DNA of 64,000 nt from Plenodomus lindquistii (taxonomy: Eukaryota > Ascomycota > Dothideomycetes > Pleosporales > Leptosphaeriaceae), in the NCBI GenBank assembly GCA_025504975.1, contig JANUWI010000003.1:3100001-3164000 (forward strand), read 5' to 3'. Of this stretch, positions 53,302 through 64,000 are shown piece by piece (within the stretch, counting starts at the first letter, position 1; every line of letters starts with the position of its first letter). The notes under the pieces are model-generated. The model was not told the DNA's origin, did no database searches, and saw only the letters and a list, made by a program, of their open reading frames with translations. The position numbers were made by a program, and so were the translations under genes.

Positions 53302-56244
53302 ATGAAGGATGTTGAGGCTAGCTCGTTGGATGCCTTGGGCAGCATGCTAACAGATGTTGATAGTAATGGAGTATTCAAATACGGATCGTGTACCTTCAAT
53401 CAGCTATACTGACGCAGAGCATGTATGGTTGATAAAGTGAAGAAGACTTTGGCACCCAGCTAATAGTCTTAGTATCCGTTTGAGGGCGATGTACCTCACT
53501 CAGACCTTAGCTATTCGCAATGGCCTCAACAGGGACGGCGAAATGCACAACACTTGGCCATGAGTCCTACCGCATCCATACAGAGTTTTCCCATGTCAAG
53601 TCCGGGAGTATATCAACCTCAACAATATTCAGGGAACTTGTCTCCGACTCAGATGCCTGACGTTTCAAACTTGAATCCTGATAATTCCCTGCTTGCTCCA
53701 CCTGGCCATTTCACCCAGCATAACTACAATCCTATGTTGCGGCAGATGCAAGAGCAGCCATGGAGCCCGCACAATCCTAGAACTACAAACACGGGTGGTA
53801 GTCGCAGTCCGTCGAGCCAGCCATCAGTGCAGTATAGAATATTCCGCGAATCTGGTTCGAATGTGGATGGTGGCGACTCAGCGTACTTTTCTCAATCTCA
53901 GCCTGCGCAGTCGGTCCTGAGTAATGATCCGGACTGCTACAACCACGATGCTTCCCCAAGTGTTACCCTAGATATTGCAAGGATGCGTGTCGGATCGCCA
54001 GCTACCGGAACCCAAACAATGGCTCGCACGCTCTCTGACGCAAGATCACAGGCCAGCAGCCGCAGTGCAAAATCTGGAAAGTCGGCTAGACGAATCAAGT
54101 GTGATGTACCGGATTGTGGGGTGATCTCAAATTGCAAGTCAGAACACAGGTACGTAGAGAACTCTTTCCTGACATGGTCAACCCGCTAATGCAACGCGTC
54201 TCTAGAAAGCACGTTCTCCGGCATGACAAACCGTTCAAATGTGGAGTGCCAAACTGTAAGCGTGAGGGGGAGGGCTTTACGACCACCAATGATCTCGAGC
54301 GCCACAAGAAGAGTGTTCATCACATTGGTCTGGCCGCTGGATCGTACCAATGTGCATCTGAGAACTGCAAGAACCCGACCAAGATCTGGCCACGCCTTGA
54401 CAACTTCAAGCAGCACATTGAGCGCATGCACAAGGACGAGGACCATATTGACTTGATCAGATTGTAAGATTTCCACTCAACGTATAGTGGTCAATGCTGA
54501 CAACGCCAGATCTGAATTTCGTGCAGAAAAGCCGTCAGCCAGATTCGAGAGCTTGACAGTCGCTCCTGCGGACACCACTAGCTACGATGTCGCTGGTATG
54601 GATAGATCCTTGTCTGGAAATTCCACCATGGACAATGTATCGCCGATGGACATGACTATGGTGGGACACGAGTCCAATCAGTGGCTATCGTGGGACACGA
54701 ATGCACAGAGCATCGCAAACCATGTCTCGAATATGTCCACCCAACACCCGGATCCCATGCCACGGAGAGCGAGTTCTGGTCCTAATAGGGTGCAAACCCG
54801 GACACCCGATCAACGGAAGCTAAGCCATGGAAATGGTCAACAATCTTTGAATGTTCCAGGAAGACGACCATCCCAAGCTCGTTCGAGCGCTGTGACTCGG
54901 CAGAATCCCATGTCCGGATCACCTTCAGTGCTAACAAACGCTCCACAAACCAAGGCCGAGCAACAACGCTCTGCACTCTCGAAATTCTCGCAAGCAGTGT
55001 CCGCTAAGACATCTAGTCCAATCAACCTCGAGGCCTTCCTGATGAATATGCTCCACCAGGAGGTAGACTCTGCAAAGTGGGACAACAAGGTCACAAATAA
55101 GTCGACAGGTACTCAAGATGAAAGCGACACCAGAGGCTTTACTAAGAGTGATTGTATCTATGCCCTCCAAGCAATTTCGAACATCATCAGACAAAGTCCC
55201 AGTGCCTCTTCCACACGGATTCAGCGCCGCACGACCCAAGGTTTCGGGTCAAATGCAAAGCAGTGTCCAGTCTCGGATTGCGGATTCGCCGTGGCTCGTG
55301 AGTGCGATCTGCGCAAGCACATGAAGCGTCACAACAGACCGTATGGCTGCACATATCCCAAATGCTACAAGCGATTTGGGGCAAAGTCTGACTACAAACG
55401 CCATGAGAATAGTCAGCATTTCCAGCTCGAGGCATGGCGTTGCTCGGAGGCTGACACGTCTGGTAAGCCGTGTGGTGCGCACTTCTTCCGTGTTGTGCAT
55501 TACGAACAGCATTTGCAGGACCAGCACAAAGTGTTCTCGCAGGAGCAGATGAAAGGATTGCTGTCGAAGAATAGGATAGGGAAGAATTGCCAGGTGCGGT
55601 TTTGGTGCGGTTTCTGCAATGCCATTATAGAGCTGCAGCAGAAGCGCAATGCAGCATGGGACGAGAGGTTTGATCACATTGCTTATCACTTTGATAAGGA
55701 GAAGAGGAGCATTGATGATTGGATCTGCGTCGAGGAGAATAAGCCGAAGAAGGAACTGTGTAAGGGCATGGATCGATATGTGTTTGAGGAAGAGGAGGAT
55801 CCTATTGTTGATGCTGATGCTGAGGGGGAAGACGATGATGCGCCGCCGCCGCCACCACCGCCGCCGCCACCGCCTCCTCCGCAGGATGTACCCGCAGTGT
55901 CTACACAGAGACCTTCTGGGTTTGCACCACCCCCGCCTCCAACGCAGGCCTACTCACAAAACAACGATGGCAAGCGCAAGGCATCTGGTGAGCTGCAGGT
56001 TCCTGTGCAACGGCAGCAGAGACGAAGGACGGAAAGGACCAAGACGGTTATCAATCGTTACTGTGTAAGTGGCTTGTTGCGCGTTGGCGGCAGACAATTG
56101 TGCTAATTCTGGCAGTGTGACTGTGGAGAAGGTCCATGTGGTCCGTTTGATGTGGACTGCGTGAGCTGCACACATCCTCTATGCGAGAGGTGTAATTATG
56201 CGAGGGAGGCTATGGGCGGTATAGACATGAGGTTGCTGCAGTGA
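53302..56244 (+). CDS. C2H2 zinc-finger protein, second of the tandem pair
   Basis: Modelled as exons 53302-53370, 53473-54149, 54206-54463, 54510-56064 and 56116-56244. The 5' end is uncertain. The frame is open from 53473 after an acceptor, and YPFEGDVPHSDLSYSQW there looks coding. A weak donor at 53371 would connect it to an ATG at 53302; the conservative start is the ATG at 53560. N-terminal fingers span introns: IKCDVPDCGVISNC...KHVLRHDKPFKC, CKREGEGFTTTNDLERHKKSVHH, and CASENCKNPTKIWPRLDNFKQH. A second block lies in exon 4: CPVSDCGFAVARECDLRKHMKRH, CTYPKCYKRFGAKSDYKRHENSQH, CSEADTSGKPCGAHF and FWCGFCNAIIEL. A run of about 13 Pro (near 55842) follows. The last exon encodes a separate cluster of nine cysteines, CDCGEGPCGPFDVDCVSC onward. 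Probable transcription regulator; target unknown. Confidence 0.85.
55840..55882 (+). repeat. Poly-proline coding repeat
   Basis: Mixed CCG/CCA/CCT codons encode about 13 consecutive prolines in the second tandem C2H2 protein. Mixed codons make the tract more stable than a pure trinucleotide repeat. Confidence 0.7.
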
Positions 56245-56516
56245 TGTACAGTAGTTCTGCGGCTGCTGGTCGATGATCTGTATTCCATCACACATCTTGT
56301 CGTGTTTTCCAATGACATGAGTTGTTGTTGCTGGGCGTATGGGATGGGATGGCAGTGAGTGAGACGTGTCGGCGAAACAAAACGCCGAGGCTGGCCAGTT
56401 CGGCAACGTGTGCTCATCAATGCTCGTGGTAAGCTCGCGAGACAGCTCCTGGTTCCGTGACGCGGCCAGACAAGCAACCACGACCCTCCTTTCTCCCAAT
56501 CCTTTTGCTTTTCACC

Positions 56517-58946
56517 ATGGCTATCGCTGCAGAGGAAGGGCAGTTCCTGAAGCAAGCCACGGGCCGGAACACGCGGGGCTTGCTGCGCGTGATTATCCTG
56601 TGTCTGATTGCGGGCGCCGCTGTGAGCAGCCGTCTGTTCTCCGTCATCCGCTTCGAGTCCATTATCCACGAGTGTCAGCACCACCACCGCCCAGGGCAAC
56701 GAGACAATTGGCTGATGTGTTAGGACAGTCGATCCGTGGTTCAATTTCCGCGCCACCAAATACCTGGTCCAGCATGGCTTCTACAGTTTCTGGGACTGGT
56801 TCGACGACCGTATGCACTTGCCCATTGAAGCGTGCACTTGACGGCCTGGCTGACTGACGTGCGCGTGTAGGAACATGGCACCCCCTCGGACGAGTCACTG
56901 GCGGCACCCTCTACCCCGGATTGATGGTAACGAGCGGCGCCATCTACCACTTCCTGCGCGCCATCAGCCTGCCCGTCGACATTCGCAACATCTGCGTCCT
57001 CCTCGCGCCTGCCTTCTCCGGCCTCACCGCCCTCGCCACCTACCTCCTGACCAACGAAATGGTCACGTCCCCGTCGGCTGGTCTGCTCGCGGCCGCCTTC
57101 ATGGGCATCACCCCCGGCTACATTTCGCGATCCGTGGCGGGCAGCTACGACAACGAGGCCATTGCCATCTTCTTGCTCGTCTTCACCTTTTACCTGTGGA
57201 TCAAGGCGGTCAAGGAGGGTTCTATGTTCTGGGGTGCCTTGACGGCCCTCTTCTACGGATACATGGTCTCGGCGTGGGGCGGATACGTCTTCATCACCAA
57301 CTTGCTGCCCCTGCACGCCTTTGTTCTCATCTGCATGGGCCGCTACAGCCCCAGACTCTACGTCAGCTACACGTCGTGGTATGCCCTCGGCACGCTTGCG
57401 AGTATGCAGATTCCCTTTGTCGGCTTCCTGCCCATCCGCAGCAGTGAGCACATGTCCTCGCTCGGTGTCTTTGGTCTCATCCAGCTTGTCGCCTTCGTCG
57501 ACTGGCTGCGCGCGCAGATCCCCAGCAAGCAATTCCAGACGCTGCTTCGCGCTCTCGTCCTGAGCATCTTCGTCATCTCACTCGGTGGCCTGGTCCTCCT
57601 GACCGTTACGGGAGTCATCGCACCCTGGTCTGGCCGTTTCTACTCGCTTTGGGACACTGGATACGCCAAGATTCACATTCCCATCATCGCCTCCGTCTCC
57701 GAACATCAGCCTACCGCCTGGCCTGCCTTCTTCTTTGACCTCAGCATGATGATCTGGCTCTTCCCTGCCGGTGTGTATCTCTGCTTCCGCAAATTGACCG
57801 ACGAGCAGGTCTTCGTTGTCATCTATGCGGTGCTAGCCAGTTACTTCGCCGGTGTCATGGTCCGTCTCATGCTCACATTGACCCCTATTGTCTGTGTTGC
57901 CTCGGCCATTGCCTTCTCGGAAATTCTGGATACCTACCTGGAAGCCAAGAACCCCACGCCCCCGACGACAAAAGAAGATGGAGCTGCAGACGACACCAAG
58001 ACGGCTGCTGCGACAGTTTTGACTGATGGACTGCGCTCGACGCGCAACCCCAAGGTCGGCATCTACTCGTACGCTTCCAAGGCTACCGTTGCCGGAGCTT
58101 CGCTCGTCTATCTTTTGCTTTTCGTTCTTCACTGCACCTGGGTCACTTCGAATGCCTACTCTTCGCCCTCCGTGGTGCTTGCCTCCAGACTCCCCGATGG
58201 CAGTCAACACATCATCGATGACTACCGTGAGGCATACTACTGGCTGAGGCAGAACACTCCTCAGAACGCCAAAGTCATGGCCTGGTGGGATTACGGATAT
58301 CAAATTGGTGGTATGGCTGATCGCCCAACACTCGTCGATAACAACACCTGGAACAACACTCATATTGCTACCGTTGGTAAGGCAATGAGCTCGAAAGAGG
58401 AGGTCAGCTACCCTATCATGCGCCAGCACGAAGTCGACTACGTTCTCGTTGTCTTCGGCGGTCTCTTGGGCTACTCTGGTGATGACATTAACAAGTTTTT
58501 GTGGATGGTTCGTATCGCTGAGGGTATCTGGCCCGATGAGGTGAAAGAGCGCAGCTTCTTCACCCAGCGTGGCGAGTACCGTGTAGACGATCAGGCCACT
58601 CAAACCATGAAGGACAGCTTGATGTGAGTACAATGTTTACAACTGCTTGAATGCACATTCACTGACATCTATTAGGTACAAGATGTCGTACTACAACTAC
58701 GGATCCCTTTTCCCGGCAGGACAAGCACAGGACCGTGTTCGCAACTCACGTTTGCCCGCTCAGGGCCCTGAGCTGAGCACTATTGAGGAGGCCTTCACCA
58801 GCGAGAACTGGATCATTCGAATCTACAAGGTCAAGGATCTTGACAACTTTGGGCGCAGCCACCAAAGCGCAGTCTCATTTGACAAGGGCCACAAGAAGAA
58901 GAGGACCACTAAGAGGAAGGGTCCCCGAGTTTTGCGAGTTGAATAG
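56517..58946 (+). CDS. STT3: Oligosaccharyltransferase catalytic subunit Stt3
   Basis: Four exons, 56517-56673, 56729-56809, 56871-58623 and 58676-58946, 753 residues. Start ATG in context CACCATGGC. The first helix (GLLRVIILCLIAGAAVSSRL) leads to FESIIHEFDPWFNFR, the DxD-like motif region, completed across intron 1. WHPLGRVTGGTLYPGL, ISRSVAGSYDNEAIAIF and the SEHQPTAWPAFFFD loop match the family. The catalytic VMAWWDYGYQIGG (WWDYG) lies near residue 550, then DNNTWNNTHIATVGKAM and FGGLLGYSGDDINKFLWM. A basic tail (KKKRTTKRKG) ends the protein. Stt3 transfers the Glc3Man9GlcNAc2 glycan to Asn-X-Ser/Thr sites in the ER lumen. Donor of intron 1 is GTCAGC, unusual but required by frame and homology. 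Downstream of the C2H2 gene on the same strand, 272 bases apart. Confidence 0.97.
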
Positions 58947-59236
58947 ATGACGTAACGTCCGTCACATTAGGCATCCTGAAGCAATCTTTGTAAAAATATA
59001 TAGCCAACGTGATTGCTTGGCAAAGAGGCGTTTTGGGAAGAACAAAATATCTTGTACCCATTTTCGATACTTGAAAAACGAGGAGCGACGACTCGGCTTG
59101 TAGGTATGCGTTGTTTGCAGTGTAGCAAGGTGAGGGTGACAGGCGTTGTTTGTGATCTGCGACAGCGTCCTGTTCTTCACCTTACTTTCTTGCACTCAAA
59201 AATAGAGCCGGACGGCTGGTCTATACTGACAGCCTC
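58947..59236. other. STT3 3' flank
   Basis: Short AT-richer sequence without a gene, ending at the inverted-repeat element. Confidence 0.45.
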
Positions 59237-59440
59237 TACGAAGGAGCATCGTGTCTCTAGAGTCGGGAGCACTGTTTAGTCAACACAATTCATCAGGAAA
59301 ATGAAAGAGCCCTCAAACAATACGCGTTATCAGCGAGAATAAGAGAGGGAAGACTACATTAGTTCTGTATACCTTTGTTACCTCTTTGCTGCCTTACATG
59401 CTCAAGCGTCATGCTGACAATACATACGAGCTCTTTCGTA
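59237..59440. mobile_element. MITE copy 3 (reverse orientation, internally shortened)
   Basis: The left end reads TACGAAGGAGCATCG and the right end, reverse-complemented, TACGAAAGAGCTCGTATGTA. Read on the minus strand, the interior has AGCATGACGCTTGAGC and GAGGTAACAAAGGTATACAGA, which align to copy 1 at 23.3 kb. The element is 204 bp, about 35 bp shorter than copy 1. No ORF inside. Confidence 0.75.
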
Positions 59441-59696
59441 GAGAAGGTGTGCTACTGGAAGACACATGCTCCTTCACCTCCGAGTTCACCTCTCTCTACC
59501 GGTCACCGCCTCCTCGGCTCCACATCTAACCTGCCACTTTGCTGACTCTTTTTCTTCTTACTCACACAATCCCTTGGTACTCGTAGATTAGTTTGGCTGG
59601 GTGACACCTTCCTCAAACCCGCGTGGCTCTCCACGAACCTTCCTTCTATTCCCACGGCACTTGCAATCGCGCACCCTCGCACCTACCAACAACAAC
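59441..59696. promoter_or_regulatory. Promoter of the CxxC protein gene
   Basis: The C/T-rich 256 bases between MITE copy 3 and the start codon are the likely promoter and leader. The element therefore ends right next to this gene's promoter. Confidence 0.4.
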
Positions 59697-62121
59697 ATGG
59701 CGAACGAGGAGCAGAGGAGGGCTTTTGCGTCGTACATGGGCGTCAGCACGTCAGCTGCTGGGACTGGTACCGCTCAGGCCCAGAGTCAGGGCCAGCCAGT
59801 GCCTCAATATCCCGGTGTAGTCGCGCAACCGGCGCATCCATTTCTTTTCAATGTGTGAGTGCGCTCTTGTGGCATATTGGGGCATGCAAGTGGTTGACTG
59901 GAAATTACAGACGTACTTCTTCGCTTGTGCAGCCTCTGAATTATAACCTTTAACATCTATATAGCAGTTTCCTGGCCTCGGTATACCTCCAGCTGCGCCG
60001 ACGCCTCCGCCTGCTGCAGCGTCATCGATTGCTTCATTCCCTTCTCAGGGCAATTTCTCTGTGGGGTTTCCTCAAGGTCAAGGTGCATTCGGTCAACACG
60101 GTCTTCCTCAACGCCCTGGACCGCTTGGTCAAGCGCAGACCCCGTACAACCCACAGCAGCACATACAACAGCCAGGTATACAAGGCTACCAACAGCATCC
60201 AGGCTACCATACCTCACAACAGCCGCCTCCTCCACTCGCAGCGAATACTGGCTGGCAACAACTTGACCAGAACGCTGAGCTAGCACGGCGAAGGAGCGGT
60301 GCTCCCCAAGGGGCAATGGTTCGAACGGCGCCTCACGAGGTCATGGAGTCACATCTGAGACAGACGGATAAATATCACCACTATCAACAACATGGAGGGC
60401 AATCACTCATTGAGGCTCAACCACCCCTTCAAGCTCAACCAGTCGAAGAAACAGCAGTTCCGGTGATGCTCTGTCATACCTGCAGTCAGTGTGGCCAGAT
60501 GCGTTCCGCAGGCTATCACCGCAACAATCCTGTCGTTCCTGGGAAGCCCTTGATTGCTTCTGCATGTCGACGGTGCAGAAAGAAGATCAAGGGTGGGCGT
60601 TATGACCACAGCAGCTTCTCCCGTACTCGTTCTTGCACCGCGGACAAGCCTTGTGATTGGCCTGGGGAGCCTTTCTACGTAGACATTGACGAACATGAGC
60701 GTCGAGGTAGACGACAGAGCCGGGCTAAATATCGCGTCGTGGATCGTTCATCGAGGGGTCCTCGCATCATCAAGCGGTCGTTGAGTCAAGCGCATATCGG
60801 CCTCGGTGTCCTACAGCAACCTCCTCGGGATCCTACATACGAGCGGAGAGTCCGAGTTTCTTCAATGAGTCCCCACCGGGTTCCACGGGATGGTGAAATT
60901 TGGCCTCCACCAGACCTCGTGCGAATGCGGGCATCAAGGTCAGAACAGGTTTTCTCTGCACCGCCTGAACCTCTTCTCAGCCCTCCCTCAAGACCAGACG
61001 AGGTGTGGCCACCCCCAGATATTGTACGTACTCACTCCTTCAGGACAATCGAGAGGTCCCCTTCACGCCGTCGGAGTAGTCGCATCATCGAGCTCAGCCC
61101 TTCACCATCACCTACGCGTACGAGAGCGACACGAGTAGTCTACCGTAACGATTCACAGGAGCGACGTGTGAGAAGTCGAAGCCGCACTCCAGATCGAGCC
61201 AGAGTATACGAGCAACGCCGTAGTGAAGACGCACAGGCTCGAATGACAGCACATCCCCGCCCATTCCGCGCAGTCTCAGTCAGTCGTCACAACATCCTTG
61301 AAAGTTCTGATGAGACATCGAGCACTCACGACTCCATACCTCGCAGTCGTCCCGATTCGCCTAGCAGGGGTATTTTGAGGCCCACAGGTATCGAGCGCGT
61401 TACGGATAATCGACGAGCAAGTGTATACACAAACGGAAATTTTGGAGGACCTCGTGTACACTTCGATACGGAGAAGAGGAACGGGACCCCTGTTGAAAGA
61501 GGCCGCGCGAGGCACATCGATGAGCAAGTTAAGAGTGGTGATGTCTACGAGCGTTTCCGTGAATACTCTCGCCATCGAGTCATCGATAGGTCCTCGCCTG
61601 CGCCTCCAGCCCAAGACTTTGAGCGACTCCGTGTACGACGCCATTCACTTTCGCCAGGTAGAGATGCTGCAGAAGAAATGCGAATCGATCGAGCGCGTCG
61701 CCTCTCACCATCGCCTCCACCCGCCAGACACTTTGAAGAAGAAATCCGCATACGTCATACTTCTCAACTACCATACGTGAGACGCGATTTCCGATCACCG
61801 CCGTCACCAGAGCAGCCTCCATACCCCGAGTACAAACACGTCGCACGACCACGCCACGTGGAACGTACCCGCTCTCTGACTCCACCCCCTGCTCGTCGTA
61901 GATTGAAAGTAGAGGCTGAAGACGTGACGGACTCGGATAGCGCACACTCTGGCGAAGTCACCGAAGTGCGTAGTTGGCGGGGTCTGGATGAGAATGGGCG
62001 GCCGGCTACTTTTGTGGAAGAGCGCCGGCAAGTGCGCATGATTGAGCAGGGTAGTGAGCGCGGAGGCGAGTTTCGGCCGCTGATGGACAGGGTGGCGGCG
62101 AGGAGTTGGAGAGAGGTTTGA
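59697..62121 (+). CDS. CxxC zinc-ribbon-like, Arg/Ser-rich protein of unknown function (770 residues)
   Basis: Two exons, 59697-59852 and 59965-62121. The donor AAT|GTGTGAG keeps phase 0; a GTGAGT two bases later does not, so the junction is slightly uncertain. The first 180 residues are Gln/Pro/Gly-rich. Residues about 200-260 hold a cysteine module: CHTCSQCGQMRSAGYHRNN, then SACRRCRKKIKGG, then RSCTADKPCDW. This looks like a zinc-binding unit but no family is recognised. The remaining 500 residues are arginine-, serine- and proline-rich (RSPSRRRSSRIIELSPSPSP, RSRSRTPDRAR) and repeat short WPPPDLVRM / WPPPDIVRT and SRSEQVFSAPPEP-type units, recalling SR proteins. Nuclear RNA-related function is a guess from composition. 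The start is the only ATG near the MANEEQRRAFASYMG opening. Confidence 0.85.
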
Positions 62122-62718
62122 AGATGGGTGCGGATATTGGGATTGTTACAGTAAATTGGAAAGAGGGTCTGCTTGGACATTTGAGTTGCTCGCTGTGGCA
62201 TATCTTCTTGGTGTTTACCTTCGCTCAATGCACGTATTCCTATTCTTCTACATGCATCTGATACCGAGAAACACGACGCCTATCTGGTGACATTTGGCCA
62301 TGAGCTGCTGACTTTGATGAGCTCCTGGTAGACCATACACGCTGCCGACGTGTCGTTTTCTGGCTCATGCATCTGCCACTTGCCTCTAGGAAATAATGAC
62401 CTGTGTACATACCCCAGCCGTGCAAACACTAAATCGCTCAAGTGCTTGACCACCACACCCAAATTCACACTCTGTAGGCAGTTTTGACCATAGTTATCGC
62501 TCATGACCCGAAGTTAATCCTGAGAGGTCTGTCTAAAGAGGTTGTTATTATGATATAGTATTTAGCTAAAAACCTTAATAGTCAAATGAGGTCGAAAAGG
62601 TCTTGTAGGGAGGAGCACTGAACCCGATTTCTGTCACGATCAAGGAGAAGAAGTTATTGCAAAAAAGTTGCGTTTCAGATTGGGCATCGTAAGCACAAGC
62701 TTATTTTCTAATCTAAGA
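62122..62718. other. Intergenic between convergent genes, AT-rich patch
   Basis: The part at 62515-62720 is AT-rich and without ORFs; it may be a decayed repeat. No terminal repeats were found. Confidence 0.45.
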
Positions 62719-64000
62719 TTATTGCTGCGATAAATCCACCTTGCTCCACCAGAACTCGCTCTCTTTCCGCGCCCAGTCATCACTCATCGACGCTGAGGGA
62801 GGGCCAGGTTTTCCACCGACGAGTTCCTTGTTCTCAAGACCGAATACCATGGCCTTTGGCTCCTTGACATTATACGCTTCCCACTTCGGTCCATCTCTTG
62901 TATAGTGCGTATTCGGATCTCCAGAGACCAAGAAACTTGCGATTCGAGCATTCAAGTCGAGCGCGAGTTCTTTGACAGATTCCGACATTGCCATCTTACT
63001 TGGCTCGCATGTCTCAAAGTACATGTTTTCGCCATGACGAGCCCTGTCCAGCTTACTGGTTTCAAAAGCCCATTGGTAGAGGTACACTGGCTCGTTCATG
63101 GATTTGGAGGCAAGTTCCGCGGTTTGACGAACGGGTGCTACGTATGCATATTGTCCATATGCGACCTCCAATCGACGATATTGAGCGCCCGTACCTTCGA
63201 GTTGCTCGTTGTATGGCGAGTCTTTATGCTCTAAAGGATCTGGATATAAGGCCTTTATTTTCTCGATATCCTCGGCCGACAGAAGAGGCAAAAGCTTTGC
63301 GAAGAAATCGGTAAACTGTGAAGACTTTGACACAGATTTCGACATGTATATCGATCCTTCATTCCTGTTGAATCCAGTCATGACAGGGACTTTACGCCAC
63401 TTGTTCATGCGCCAGGACTCCATCGGTGTTCGCGGGATCATCTCGCCATCAATGACAGGCTGGAAGGCCCATTGTAGAGAAGGATTATACTTGTCGAAGA
63501 CCTTGATCTGGGCTGCTTGAACCACCTCCGTTGAGACTTGTCGTAGAAATGCAAATGTGTCTTTGGCTGACAGACCTTTCGGACATCCCGTCTCTTGCAG
63601 AAAATCTGCAAATTGCTGCTCGTGAATCGGCGCGTTGTATGGGCGTACTGCTCGAGATGTGGGGGATCCAGATTCCAAGACCACCCTGTGGTATAAGGCT
63701 GGTTTTTGCGGATCCTCATCTCGCAATAAGTGATGGCCAATCTAAATAAGCCGATTAGCATGCTGTGACAATGAGACAGCAATTGCGACCATCTTACCGA
63801 GTGTGCACCAGCCGATATACCGTAGAGCGCAACATTGTTGGCATCCCCTCCAAATGCGCCAATGTTGTCCTTCACCCACTCCATCAATAGAGTCTGATCT
63901 TTCAATCCGAGATTCAGCACGCCCTCCTCAGCAGACAAGGTTGATGGAAGAAAGCCGAGTGCACCAATTCGGTAGTTGAACGTCACTACGATGAGTTGCT
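62719..64000 (-). CDS. Type-B carboxylesterase/lipase, C-terminal part; runs off the right edge
   Basis: Exons 64000(partial)-63798 and 63741-62719; the 5' end lies outside the window. The visible start of the alpha/beta hydrolase core is VTFNYRIGALGFL, followed by NLGLKDQTLLMEWVKDNIGAFGGD and the nucleophile elbow GISAGAHS (GxSxG). After the intron comes IGHHLLRDEDPQKPALYHRVVLESGS and later FQPVIDGEMIPRTP, typical of the PF00135 family. The acid Glu is probably in TGFNRNEGSIY; the His may be in YQWAFETSKLDRARHGENMYF. The C-terminus (WARKESEFWWSKVDL) is complete, with a stop at 62719. Substrate unknown: the family includes secreted lipases and detoxifying esterases. Whether there is a signal peptide cannot be seen. 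Confidence 0.9.

Noticed and set aside
56741..57532. 263-codon minus-strand ORF, and a similar one at 57833-58633
   Set aside because: Both are antisense to STT3 exon 3 and arise from its GC-rich third positions.
1..64000. tRNA, rRNA and CRISPR features
   Set aside because: By-eye search for B-box-like GGTTCGA segments on both strands gave no cloverleaf, and there is no repeat-spacer array. A tRNA scan was not possible.

Overview
This is nuclear DNA of a filamentous ascomycete. Genes are compact, carry spliceosomal introns (mostly 50-120 nt, GTAAGT-like donors and short YAG acceptors), and most encode clear fungal orthologues: SEC9, SLA1, HapB/HAP2, STT3, EMC3, SPC2, NOP12 and DEP1. The gene content (KP4-like secreted proteins, a fungal nucleotide-sugar 4,6-dehydratase, several long C2H2 factors) and a small family of partly decayed inverted-repeat elements fit a Dothideomycete, probably Pleosporales. 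That lineage call is inference. No prokaryotic features, CRISPR arrays, rRNA or convincing tRNA genes were seen. Gene models below were built by hand, splicing exons by frame, splice signals and family knowledge.

Layout. 0-6.5 kb: four minus-strand genes (5' end of a vacuolar alpha-mannosidase, an orphan ORF, the t-SNARE SEC9, a nucleotide-sugar 4,6-dehydratase). 6.9-9.3 kb: an FSH-type serine hydrolase and a 97-residue two-repeat hydrophilic protein, both plus strand. 9.8-14.1 kb: a SET-domain protein and the Rpd3L subunit DEP1, minus strand; DEP1 is divergent from NOP12 (14.5-16.2 kb). 16.2-21.5 kb: a long stretch without genes that leads into HapB/HAP2. 23.8-29.5 kb: an MFS transporter and the endocytic adaptor SLA1. 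31.3-31.9 kb: a three-exon CYSTM-type tail-cysteine protein. 32.6-35.5 kb: two tandem KP4-like secreted cysteine-rich genes and an isochorismatase-family hydrolase, with inverted-repeat element sequence on each side. 37.7-39.3 kb: a C2H2 factor. 41.8-44.2 kb: the divergent ER-membrane pair EMC3 and SPC2. 44.5-45.7 kb: an unrecognised conserved-looking protein. 48.2-56.2 kb: two tandem long C2H2 factors with similar finger blocks. 56.5-58.9 kb: STT3. 59.7-62.1 kb: a CxxC/basic-arginine-rich protein. 62.7-64 kb: 3' part of a type-B carboxylesterase.

Most genes are housekeeping: secretion and ER biogenesis (SEC9, EMC3, SPC2, STT3), endocytosis (SLA1), chromatin and transcription (DEP1, HapB, SET, C2H2) and ribosome biogenesis (NOP12). 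The accessory-looking part is 32.3-36.1 kb, where a small secreted-protein and hydrolase cassette lies between copies or remnants of a TA-flanked MITE family. That cassette and the MITE family are the most interesting things here.
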